The notes: generated by a model not told the origin, from the letters alone. A DNA stretch of 14,943 bases from Methanomassiliicoccales archaeon (GCA_024464195.1 JANHAK010000011.1:1-14943); one strand, 5' to 3'; shown: positions 1-6,345, counted from the stretch's first letter. Program-made: numbers and translations.

Positions 1-369
1 TTCCCTGGGTATTCGCTCTCTACGCACATTTCCCTTTGAATCAGTATGAATATGCTCCTCATACCCACAAACCCATCCTGCGACTTTCAGACTAATATTC
101 CAGAAAGGAAGATAAATTGCGTAGCATTCAACAATCCTACCCATTCTTTTCAGATCTCTTGCTTTGAATCCTTCGGCCCACCAGCTTTTCGATTCGAGTA
201 TAGCACCGTCTTTTGTGATTTTATTCTTAAAGGCGATAGTATAAACGCCGCTATCCCCTTCGATAAACAACGTCGAACCACAATACTTGCAAATCGCAAC
301 ATTTCCGCCTTCGTCGATTTTGATTGCCCCACCACAAGCTGGACAATTGAGACTGATTGTGATGTCCAT
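1..369 (-). CDS. Zinc-ribbon protein, YdjG/YdjH-like (partial; C-terminus beyond left edge)
   Basis: I read this frame by hand; 123 codons are present and open to position 1, so the 3' end lies outside the window. The start ATG (367-369) is 2 nt past the stop of the preceding gene and has an AAGGAG ribosome site about 9 nt ahead. Residues 9-30 form a zinc ribbon (C9, C12, C27, C30). What follows (an 'IEGDSGVYTIAF' segment, a 'WWAEGFKARDL' segment and 'YAIYLPFWNISLK') parallels the same region of the neighbour at 372-1115, so the two look like tandem paralogues. By analogy with the neighbour a C-terminal membrane part may follow, but it is not visible. Biochemical function is unknown; a structural or adaptor role in an SPFH membrane complex is inferred from context. 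The family assignment is by pattern only. Confidence 0.8.
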   Translation of the reverse strand, partial: MDITISLNCPACGGAIKIDEGGNVAICKYCGSTLFIEGDSGVYTIAFKNKITKDGAILESKSWWAEGFKARDLKRMGRIVECYAIYLPFWNISLKVAGWVCGYEEHIHTDSKGNVRRERIPRE

Positions 370-371
370 AG

Positions 372-1115
372 TTACATTCTCCTTGCCACTACCAATGCAG
401 CAAGAAATACACCAATAAGAGTAATTCCCATCAACATAAGCGCAATCGAAAGATTGAATGTCGCGAGAAGCCCTTCACCGACAAATGCGATAAACCCTAC
501 AATTGCAACAAGCATGTAACCTATCGAACTTCGAGATGGGAAAATTGACGAAAAGACTTCACCAGATGATCCATCTATTACCACATTGTATTTCTTTCCC
601 TCGAAGATATAATCGATTTTCCATATCGGAAAGAAAACAAGTGCTTGTTCCACACGCTCTCCAGGAAGATTGTTGAGATATGAGAACATTTCAATATCCG
701 GATTAATTAATTCTGCGCCTCCCTTATCGAAAGTCGCATCGAAAATCTTCAGATCTCCCGCAGGGATTTTTAATTGATGTAATCCCGGCAATGTTGTAGA
801 TGCAGCAGGCTCGACAAAAACCTGCTCCCTGCCATTGATTTTTCTCTTAAACATATAAACGGGGAAATACGCGCTCTTAACCGATGCGATCTCCGCCTTT
901 CTGTCGAGATCCTTAACCCTTGAAGGTCCGGCAGCCCATCGTCTGAAAATACCGATCGCATCATTTTCTCTGACCGCGAAGGGAATGATGTAATAAAAAC
1001 CCGCACCGGACCTATCAATATATATTTCCGACCCACAGAAAGTGCATTTTGTGAATTTTGTCCCAGCATCGATCGCAACCGCAGCGCCACACTTTGGACA
1101 CTTGACTGATGCCAT
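372..1115 (-). CDS. Membrane-anchored zinc-ribbon protein, YdjG-like
   Basis: The protein has 247 residues. An N-terminal zinc ribbon has C6, C9, C24 and C27 in CPKC/CTFC pairs. A soluble middle domain of about residues 35-195 carries 'SAYFPVYMFK' and 'FFPIWKIDYIFEGKKYNVVIDGSSGEV'-type strands, written here in two parts as seen. Two hydrophobic stretches at about 198-217 and 224-244 close the protein, with basic residues (ARRM) at the very end. This is the layout of TFIIB-type zinc-ribbon proteins such as B. subtilis YdjG, which act with an SPFH protein at the membrane. It lies 32 nt after the SPFH gene and 2 nt before a paralogue, so it is part of the same operon. The ribosome site is weak (AGGGCG), which suggests coupling to the upstream gene. 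The specific biochemical role is unknown. Confidence 0.85.
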   Translation of the reverse strand: MASVKCPKCGAAVAIDAGTKFTKCTFCGSEIYIDRSGAGFYYIIPFAVRENDAIGIFRRWAAGPSRVKDLDRKAEIASVKSAYFPVYMFKRKINGREQVFVEPAASTTLPGLHQLKIPAGDLKIFDATFDKGGAELINPDIEMFSYLNNLPGERVEQALVFFPIWKIDYIFEGKKYNVVIDGSSGEVFSSIFPSRSSIGYMLVAIVGFIAFVGEGLLATFNLSIALMLMGITLIGVFLAALVVARRM

Positions 1116-1147
1116 TGATGTCGCCCTTATAATTTCATTTTAACCAT

Positions 1148-2260
1148 TCATAACGGTTTGCCGCATTCCGGACAGAATTTCGAATTAACAGGAACCTCAG
1201 CGCCACAGTTCCCGCATTTTTTCGATGTTGAAATGTTAGCGCCGCACGCAGGACAGAACTTAGATCCTGGGGGTACATTAGCTCCGCAATTAGGACACTT
1301 TGAAGTTCGAGCTGCTGTTAACGGTGATCCACACTCGGCACAGAATTTATTAGTGGCAAGATTTTGAGTGCCACATTTCGGACATTGAATCGTGGCTTGC
1401 GGAGGTGCAGCGGGTGGAACCTGTTGTGCCTGACGCATCGAGTCAAGCATCGTCCACCCCATTCCAATTCCCGCTCCTACGCCCACTCCCGCTCCCGCCG
1501 CGCCGCCAGAGGGGTTCTGTGCCGCATCACGCATCGCTTGCCCAGTCTGATACTGAATATAATTAGCACCGAGTACTTGCATGGAAGATCTTGTATCAAC
1601 GGCTTTTTGAACTTCCTCTGGTAGCGAAATATAAAGTCCCGATATTTTATCGATGAGAATGCCATAAAGATCGAAATGATCTTTTGATCTAGAAAGGATG
1701 ACTTGTTCAATTGTCGTCAGATTGCTCGCAATGTCCGCAACTCCCAAGCCCTGATTTTTCATATCGCCAAGCACATCGTATACAAGAATGACAACTTGTT
1801 CCTTAATTCTCTCTTCAACTTCGGCACTCGTTGCAAAGTTGAGCGTACCGACAAACTGATTGACGAAATTCGCGGGCGATGATATCTTGTATCGAAACTC
1901 ACCAAAAACCCTGAGATTGACAAGGCCGAATTCTTTGTCTCTGAACGGGTAAGGTTGTTTGCTTCCGAATTTACCATCGAATACTCTTTTCTGAAGATAA
2001 ATGACCTCAGCTTGCTGCTGGACACCTGATAGAAGTTTCACGATTGGTCCAACGATGGGTGCGTTGATCGATGTGAGCGCGTACCGATCGGGACGATCAA
2101 TATAAGCGAGTACTTTTCCATCTCGGAAGAAAACTGCTATTTCATCTTCCCTAACAACAATGTTGTCATTAAATCGGATGTTTCTGGGCATCCTGAACAT
2201 GATGTTATTTCTCTTGTCAGCGTCTTCCCACTTGAATGTTTCAGCACCGATGATACTCAT
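1148..2260 (-). CDS. SPFH-domain protein with three C-terminal zinc ribbons (YdjI-like)
   Basis: The protein has 370 residues. Residues about 20-230 fit the SPFH/stomatin-like domain of the YdjI 'virion core protein' type, including the 'IAVFFRDGKVLAYIDRPDRY' strand and the 'PYPFRDKEFGLVNLRVFGEF' core. A Gly/Ala-rich linker of about 250-290 leads to three zinc ribbons, each with CxxC pairs 10 residues apart: C293/C296/C307/C310, C322/C325/C336/C339 and C349/C352/C363/C366. No N-terminal membrane segment is obvious, so membrane association may depend on partners. Members of this family form oligomeric membrane-linked scaffolds; in B. subtilis the YdjGHI set links PspA to the membrane. The start follows the upstream stop by 3 nt and has a GAGGTG ribosome site inside the end of that gene, which indicates translational coupling. 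The family is clear; the physiological role is inferred. Confidence 0.9.
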   Translation of the reverse strand: MSIIGAETFKWEDADKRNNIMFRMPRNIRFNDNIVVREDEIAVFFRDGKVLAYIDRPDRYALTSINAPIVGPIVKLLSGVQQQAEVIYLQKRVFDGKFGSKQPYPFRDKEFGLVNLRVFGEFRYKISSPANFVNQFVGTLNFATSAEVEERIKEQVVILVYDVLGDMKNQGLGVADIASNLTTIEQVILSRSKDHFDLYGILIDKISGLYISLPEEVQKAVDTRSSMQVLGANYIQYQTGQAMRDAAQNPSGGAAGAGVGVGAGIGMGWTMLDSMRQAQQVPPAAPPQATIQCPKCGTQNLATNKFCAECGSPLTAARTSKCPNCGANVPPGSKFCPACGANISTSKKCGNCGAEVPVNSKFCPECGKPL

Positions 2261-2263
2261 TGA

Positions 2264-2794
2264 TCACACCTCAATGCCCTCAATGATTCCAAGACGCCTG
2301 CGAAATTGATCTTCAAAATCGCTGGCCTTGAACTTAATGTCCGCGATTATTTTTTCAACCTTCTGCGCGTCTCCGCTCCGAGCTTCTTTTGTCAAATTAT
2401 CAATATCAGCAGACATCGATAATTGCAATTCTAGCATCCTCAAATCATATTCGTAAAGCATGTTGAGTTCCTCTTCATGTATTGTGATGTCCGAAACAAG
2501 ACCCGAATATCCAGTTTCTGCATGAGAAATTAGTCCTTCGAGCTTCTTGAACTGGCTAATAAGCCCACCAATTCCATCAAGAATCTTAAAAAATTGCTGT
2601 TGCGCAAGGATCGATCTACATTCTTCGAGCTGTCTTCGTTGCGTGCTGAACTGGTTTGCCAGCTGCGCTCTTAACATCCTGTCTGCATCTCTGAGATCTT
2701 CACGAAACCTGTAGCCCCTAAAGCCTGGGATATAACTTTGAATTCTCTTGAGGAGACCGCGATCTTCCTCAACTCTTCTCCTGATATCTGCCAT
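2264..2794 (-). CDS. Coiled-coil protein leading the SPFH operon
   Basis: The protein has 176 residues and is almost entirely helical and charged, with no cysteine cluster and no membrane segment. The N-terminus contains 'IQSYIPGFRGYRFREDLRDADRMLR', seen in two halves at about residues 18-41; as I recall, similar segments occur in uncharacterised proteins encoded beside SPFH genes in other prokaryotes. Residues about 50-175 are predicted coiled coil. It is not a recognisable PspA: it is shorter than the usual 220 or so residues and I see no PspA signature. It occupies the position that PspA has in the Bacillus ydjFGHI operon, so an adaptor or membrane-sensing role is possible, but this is inference. 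An AGGAG ribosome site (2803-2807) lies 8 nt before the ATG, and a TATA-like box lies about 43-51 nt upstream. Confidence 0.8.
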   Translation of the reverse strand: MADIRRRVEEDRGLLKRIQSYIPGFRGYRFREDLRDADRMLRAQLANQFSTQRRQLEECRSILAQQQFFKILDGIGGLISQFKKLEGLISHAETGYSGLVSDITIHEEELNMLYEYDLRMLELQLSMSADIDNLTKEARSGDAQKVEKIIADIKFKASDFEDQFRRRLGIIEGIEV

Positions 2795-2836
2795 TCTTTT
2801 TTCTCCTGAGTATTTTATAAACTATCGAAGTCATAG

Positions 2837-2845
2837 TTTAAATAT
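2837..2845 (-). promoter_or_regulatory. TATA-like box of the SPFH operon, inside an inverted repeat
   Basis: On the minus strand the box reads ATATTTAAA. A start site about 27 nt downstream would fall near 2814, which gives a leader of about 19 nt carrying the AGGAG site before the ATG at 2794. The box overlaps a perfect 8-bp inverted repeat, TAAACTAT (2818-2825) and ATAGTTTA (2833-2840), with a 7-nt spacer. That places a possible operator between the TATA box and the start site. It was assigned by eye. Confidence 0.45.
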
Positions 2846-2948
2846 GTTGTTAGATGCAGTCAGCGGAAACCAATCAATTATTTGTGGTTCTTAAAATTAG
2901 ACACCGATGACTCAACTTAGGAATAGAAATGGATAGTGAAAAATGAGG

Positions 2949-2985
2949 TGATCGAAAACTACTTCGATCATCGCGATACCGCGAT
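2949..2985. repeat. Two abutting hairpins in the divergent intergenic region
   Basis: TGATCGAA (2949-2956) pairs perfectly with TTCGATCA (2963-2970) around a 6-nt loop. Directly after it ATCGCG (2970-2975) pairs with CGCGAT (2980-2985) around ATAC. The pair lies between the divergent SPFH operon and the radical SAM gene, upstream of both predicted TATA boxes. No T-run follows, so a terminator is unlikely; an operator or part of a small RNA is possible. Apart from these hairpins the 291-nt gap holds only the two promoters. Confidence 0.4.
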
Positions 2986-3051
2986 TCCTTAATTGACAAG
3001 AAATTTGGGAAACTTTGCTTCTTAAAAAAAACAGAACCAATTCCATTAGAG

Positions 3052-3061
3052 ATATTAAATA
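3052..3061 (+). promoter_or_regulatory. TATA-like box for the radical SAM gene (leaderless)
   Basis: ATATTAAATA is centred about 30 nt before the ATG at 3086. A start site 25-27 nt downstream would fall within a few bases of the ATG, and no convincing ribosome site precedes it. Both points fit the leaderless transcripts common in archaea. Confidence 0.4.
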
Positions 3062-3085
3062 GATTCTTGAGATTAGGTAATCCCA

Positions 3086-4015
3086 ATGAACCGTGTGGGA
3101 AAACTCGGCCAAGTAGCGTACTATGGATTTTGGTTCTTGAAGTCAAGGCTAGGATCAAGAAAGCCGCTCGTTAATACAATGATCATCAACTATGAATGCA
3201 ATCTTCGGTGCAAACATTGTAGTATAGCGGCTCACGCTGAAGAATTACACGGTCCAAAGTCGATGAGCTATGATTTAGCAGTTAAAGAGATGAAAGAACA
3301 CTACGAAACTGGCGCGAGAATTTTGTTTTTTGAGGGAGGAGAACCGACATTATGGCGGGACGGCTCCAAAGCATTGAAAGACCTTATCGATATAGGGAAA
3401 GAAATTGGTTATTTTGTTGTCGGTTACACAACTAACGGGACCCGTGAAATTATTGAGACAAGCGATGTGATTTCAGTTAGCCTCGATGGACCAAAGGAGA
3501 TCCATGAAGAGATCCGCGGACACGGAACATTTGATTCTCTCATGAAGAACCTTGAAAGAACAAATCATCAAAACGTTTTTGCTAATATGGTCGTCACAAA
3601 GATGAATGTAAATTTTGTTAAAGAAACAATCGAACTTGTTTCCGAAAACCAAAGAATTCGCGGTATTATGATCAATTTTCTCACTCCGCCACCTAACTCA
3701 ATCGCCCTTGACATTCAAGAGAAGCGAAAGGTTGTCGACCTTGTCTTAACTATGAAAAGACAAGGTTATCCAATCCTCAATACCAACAGAGCCCTGAAAG
3801 AATTGCTGGAAGAAGATTATTCGCAGAAATGCCCTTACTGGGTATCAGCGTTTGTTTTGCCAGATGGTTCCAAGTATTCCGGATGTCCGCTTCAGAACAC
3901 AAATTCTTGCAAACAGTGTGGGTTCAACGCCGTGAGAGAGTACCGTCTGATCACAGTGGGCAATTTGCAAACCATTATCCAGATGTCGCGAAGATTTGCG
4001 CTATCGACGCAATAA
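3086..4015 (+). CDS. Radical SAM protein with a C-terminal Cys-rich region
   Basis: The protein has 309 residues. The CNLRCKHC motif (C38, C42, C45) is the CX3CX2C site that binds the radical SAM 4Fe-4S cluster, and FFEGGEP at about 82-87 is the SAM-contacting GGE region. 'VGYTTNGT' and 'VISVSLDGPKEIHEEIRG' are the later beta strands of the TIM-barrel-like core. The C-terminal part has C249, C267, C275 and C278 in a CP-x16-GCP-x6-CKQC arrangement, like a SPASM or twitch auxiliary-cluster domain. The substrate is unknown. Its only close partner is the convergent UbiA-type prenyltransferase, which raises a possible role in lipid or quinone modification; this is inference. The last 41 bp overlap the 3' end of that gene. 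The start was chosen for the upstream TATA box and the N-terminal basic segment. Confidence 0.88.
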   Translation: MNRVGKLGQVAYYGFWFLKSRLGSRKPLVNTMIINYECNLRCKHCSIAAHAEELHGPKSMSYDLAVKEMKEHYETGARILFFEGGEPTLWRDGSKALKDLIDIGKEIGYFVVGYTTNGTREIIETSDVISVSLDGPKEIHEEIRGHGTFDSLMKNLERTNHQNVFANMVVTKMNVNFVKETIELVSENQRIRGIMINFLTPPPNSIALDIQEKRKVVDLVLTMKRQGYPILNTNRALKELLEEDYSQKCPYWVSAFVLPDGSKYSGCPLQNTNSCKQCGFNAVREYRLITVGNLQTIIQMSRRFALSTQ

Positions 4016-4937
4016 TGATTAGCAATTGAAATGAAAATGATAACTTGAATGCTAAAGGAGCTGCTCGCACATATCTGAAACGATCATTCTTGTTAAAGAG
4101 CGTTCTCGCGATCTGGTATGAAAAGGGAATCGAGAGAAATACCAACAGATAAAGAATGCTCGACAGCGTAACAATAACGGCTGATATAAAAAAAACGAGA
4201 ACCATGATTAGAACTACTAACTTCGACGCATTTTCCAGGCCGAGACGAACGCAGAGATCCCTTTCCCCAGCATCAATATGTGTTTCGTATCCCGACATCT
4301 CATCAACGATTCGCATGTTCATTACAAGGAAGCCGACAGATAACGCGATGAAGAAGGCATCGTAACTGAAAAATCCAGTGATAATAAAAAAGGAAAAGAA
4401 AGAAATCATGAAAAATGAAAGAAAAACGTCCAACTCACCAAGACCACGCGATCCGAGGTTTAGAGGTGGGGCGGTATAAAAATAACTCAGAAAGAAAGCG
4501 ATTAGACCGAGCAGAATGACAATGAGACCCCCATAGATGATAATAGGGATTGAGAGAAGAATTGCCGATCCCGCCAGAACGGACATCAAAATTTTCCCTT
4601 GGGATTCTGTGATATAACCAAGGTCGAACGCATTTCCTGACCAGTATATCTTGCTGCTCAGTATCTCCCTTGCTCCTCTTTCGAATTCCTTGTCTCTGGA
4701 GAAAAATCTTGTTGAATCGGCGCCGCTCTTATGATCAAAATAATCGTTTGAAAGATTGACAAATAATGCGAGCACAAAAACATCAAGTACGATGAAAATG
4801 CCGATGATTATTTGAGAGGTATAAACTAAGGCAGTAAAGACACCTGTAAGCGAGGCAAGGACAAATGGCAATGTATAGGTGAACCGGAAAACGTTTTTTA
4901 TCCATTCCCACTTTGTGAACGAGGACGTCTCATTCAT
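3975..4937 (-). CDS. UbiA/MenA-family prenyltransferase, integral membrane
   Basis: The product is about 320 residues of largely hydrophobic sequence with some eight or nine membrane segments. The first Asp-rich motif is NDYFDHKSGAD (about 64-74) and the second is DEMSGYETHIDAGERDLCVRLG, near 212-233 and read in two parts. Both bind Mg2+-prenyl diphosphate in UbiA enzymes. 'YFYTAPPLNLGSRGLGELDVF' between them is the MenA-like aromatic-acceptor loop. The enzyme would attach an isoprenoid chain to an aromatic or similar acceptor in the membrane; whether this is a quinone precursor or another lipid cannot be read from the sequence. An ATG six bases upstream (4941-4943) is also in frame, but AGGAG (4945-4949) is only 1 nt from it and 7 nt from the ATG at 4935-4937, so the latter is preferred. 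No futalosine or Men genes adjoin it. Confidence 0.88.
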   Translation of the reverse strand: MNETSSFTKWEWIKNVFRFTYTLPFVLASLTGVFTALVYTSQIIIGIFIVLDVFVLALFVNLSNDYFDHKSGADSTRFFSRDKEFERGAREILSSKIYWSGNAFDLGYITESQGKILMSVLAGSAILLSIPIIIYGGLIVILLGLIAFFLSYFYTAPPLNLGSRGLGELDVFLSFFMISFFSFFIITGFFSYDAFFIALSVGFLVMNMRIVDEMSGYETHIDAGERDLCVRLGLENASKLVVLIMVLVFFISAVIVTLSSILYLLVFLSIPFSYQIARTLFNKNDRFRYVRAAPLAFKLSFSFQLLIIIASIAQIFATSG

Positions 4938-5115
4938 ATTCATTCTCCTAGTTTTTGTATACTGATGTCGTCAGATTTTCCTCTCAGGTTTCGATGAAGT
5001 CTGAAAAGTATTTTGTGGTAATAAATAATAGTAAAAACGAATGGAGCTATGGTCAAATTTTTTTGCATTAAAAAACGTTTGTAACGGACTTTGATTTTTG
5101 AAGGACGTCCAGACA

Positions 5116-5122
5116 TATAAAT
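5116..5122 (+). promoter_or_regulatory. TATA box before a possible leaderless micro-ORF
   Basis: TATAAAT lies 29-30 nt (box centre) before an ATG at 5148, the spacing expected for an archaeal leaderless transcript. No ribosome site is present. The next annotated genes on the plus strand are more than 1 kb away, so if active this promoter drives only a short or non-coding RNA. Confidence 0.3.
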
Positions 5123-5147
5123 TGATCATAGAAAAAATTGGTTATTA

Positions 5148-5252
5148 ATGAATATCAAATCCTATTATCTCATAATTCTGCTATTGACTACCCCAAGCCA
5201 TCTGCCAGATTATATTTCGGCATATGGCCAATTAATCCTCTTGCAATTTTAA
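5148..5252 (+). CDS. Possible 34-residue hydrophobic micro-ORF
   Basis: It opens with MNIKSYYLIILLLTTPSHL and ends in a TAA at 5250-5252. The first half resembles a short membrane segment or signal sequence. The only support is the well-placed TATA box at 5116-5122; composition and length do not exclude chance. No family is recognised. Confidence 0.15.
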   Translation: MNIKSYYLIILLLTTPSHLPDYISAYGQLILLQF

Positions 5253-5307
5253 ATCTTGTGGAGATTATAAGAAATTAGCAATTTTAAAGAAAATTGGCAA
5301 CTCGCAA

Positions 5308-5347
5308 GAGATTATTTTGTGATCGCTTAGGTGCATCACATAATCTC
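5308..5347. repeat. Bulged hairpin next to a 10-bp tandem repeat
   Basis: The left arm at 5308-5323 (GAGATTAT, TTT bulge, GTGAT) pairs over 13 bp with ATCACATAATCTC (5335-5347) around an 11-nt loop. The right arm runs into two direct copies of AATCTCATCG (5342-5351 and 5352-5361). There is no T-run on either side, so it is not an ordinary terminator. It may be a protein-binding site, or an RNA element of the transcript started near 5146. Confidence 0.4.
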
Positions 5348-5470
5348 ATCGAATCTCATCGCGCAAATATGGAAATTAGGTAAGGAAGTATTCGATTTTC
5401 GCAATCCAGAGTTGAGTCCATACCTGTTTCATCATCCATGAGTAGACTTCACGCTAAGCATGATTGATGA

Positions 5471-6277
5471 TTATTTCCTAAAGATCAATATGTATTCATG
5501 GTCGTTTTTCGGAAAATACGCAACAGGATAACCATACACAAGGCGACCGCCAGTGCTATAATTAAGAATATAAATGTTTATATTAATGAGTTCAAAACCA
5601 ATTTTTTTTGCAATCTGTATATAGTCTGAATGGATCGGACATTTAGCGTCCTTTTTGAAAAGGTCTTGGGTGTTAACAATCGCGTATTTTCCAGGCTTCA
5701 GGACGCGCATCATCCCCTTAAATGCTTTCTCCATTTCACGGAGAAATTTTGCATAATCGTGAATATTCCCTAGCTGATGAGGATGCTCGTGATTATAATT
5801 TACGACATCAAAATAAGGGGGAGATGTGACAACAAGATCAATCGATTCCTCGGGCATCTCCCTCATTATCTTTCTGCAATCGTCTTCAACAACCATATGG
5901 ATAGTATCAATCAATGAATTCTTTTCAGCTTCCTTTAGACGTTTAATTGTAGTCATTACGGAAAACGGGTTGATATCGATACCGATGCTGTTTCGCCCCA
6001 ATTGAAGTGCGACAACATTTGTTGTTCCAGATCCGCAGAAAGGATCAAGAACTGTTTCGCCCACATGAGAAAACAATTTAATGTATTTTTCTGGGAGTTC
6101 GGGAATAAATCGTGCAGGGTGAGAATCTTTCCAGACATGCCTTTTGTTCACATTAAGAACGGTTGAGCCTAGCTGACTTATTTCTTTGCGATTGAGACAG
6201 TTCAATCGTTTCAGTTTGCAAGAACATGTTCGCTTTGTTGGAAGCCAGTTGTAATTCTTATCCGTAAGAATCGTCAT
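5471..6277 (-). CDS. Solitary DNA amino-methyltransferase (N4-cytosine/N6-adenine type)
   Basis: The protein has 268 residues. HPARFIPELPEKYI (about 53-66) resembles motif X, DPFCGSGTT (78-86) is the SAM-binding motif I, GIDINPF (99-105) holds the acidic ribose-binding loop, and TSPPYF (151-156) is the catalytic motif IV. TSPPY is typical of exocyclic-amino methylases, often N4-cytosine. The motif order X-I-IV differs from the beta class, in which TSPPY precedes motif I. Residues 18-27 contain three Cys (C18, C20, C27) of unknown purpose. No restriction endonuclease or specificity gene is adjacent, so it would be an orphan methylase; an RNA or other amino substrate is not excluded. The ribosome site is weak, and a T/A-rich promoter near 6355-6366 would give a leader containing the hairpin at 6303-6325. 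Confidence 0.85.
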   Translation of the reverse strand: MTILTDKNYNWLPTKRTCSCKLKRLNCLNRKEISQLGSTVLNVNKRHVWKDSHPARFIPELPEKYIKLFSHVGETVLDPFCGSGTTNVVALQLGRNSIGIDINPFSVMTTIKRLKEAEKNSLIDTIHMVVEDDCRKIMREMPEESIDLVVTSPPYFDVVNYNHEHPHQLGNIHDYAKFLREMEKAFKGMMRVLKPGKYAIVNTQDLFKKDAKCPIHSDYIQIAKKIGFELININIYILNYSTGGRLVYGYPVAYFPKNDHEYILIFRK

Positions 6278-6302
6278 ATTCCGATCAGATTGATGATTGA
6301 GA

Positions 6303-6345
6303 TACCGAATTTGTCTTTTTCGGTACGCCTACGGGCGGGGTGGGG
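6303..6345. repeat. Hairpin and G-run cluster upstream of the methylase
   Basis: TACCGAA (6303-6309) pairs with TTCGGTA (6319-6325). CGCC (6326-6329) can pair with GGCG (6334-6337). Three plus-strand G-runs follow at 6333-6335, 6337-6340 and 6342-6345. This GC-rich patch stands out in an otherwise AT-rich gap (6278-6604, 327 nt). It could form a structured leader for the minus-strand methylase or a binding site. The rest of the gap holds the promoter region of the plus-strand gene and nothing else I can support. Confidence 0.35.

Larger units (their letters stand above)
4938..5470. other. Gene-poor intergenic region
   Basis: This AT-rich stretch separates two minus-strand genes. It holds the upstream region of the prenyltransferase gene, with an AT-rich box near 5021-5030 that could be its TATA element. 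It also holds a plus-strand TATA box and a 34-codon micro-ORF (5148-5252), the direct repeat GCAATTTTAAA (about 5242 and 5277), a bulged hairpin (5308-5347) and a 10-bp tandem repeat (5342-5361). I see no protein-coding gene of normal size and no tRNA. Confidence 0.6.

Noticed and set aside
46..519. 157-codon plus-strand open frame
   Set aside because: It lies antisense to two clear zinc-ribbon genes, has no family resemblance and its ends cross a gene junction. It is a shadow frame.
2264..2794. Calling the coiled-coil protein PspA
   Set aside because: Length and sequence do not fit PspA, and only its operon position is analogous, so it was left as an unnamed coiled-coil protein.
2874..3158. 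Minus-strand open frame of 94 codons spanning the divergent promoter region
   Set aside because: It runs into the radical SAM gene antisense, covers predicted promoter elements, has low-complexity composition and no ribosome site.
5240..5361. CRISPR-like or satellite repeat array
   Set aside because: There are only two copies each of GCAATTTTAAA and AATCTCATCG, with no regular spacers and no cas genes.
6285..6345. Possible C/D-box RNA or tRNA remnant (TTGATGA followed by a stem like a T-arm)
   Set aside because: The C box lacks the purine, no D box (CTGA) lies at the right distance on that strand, and no cloverleaf can be formed.
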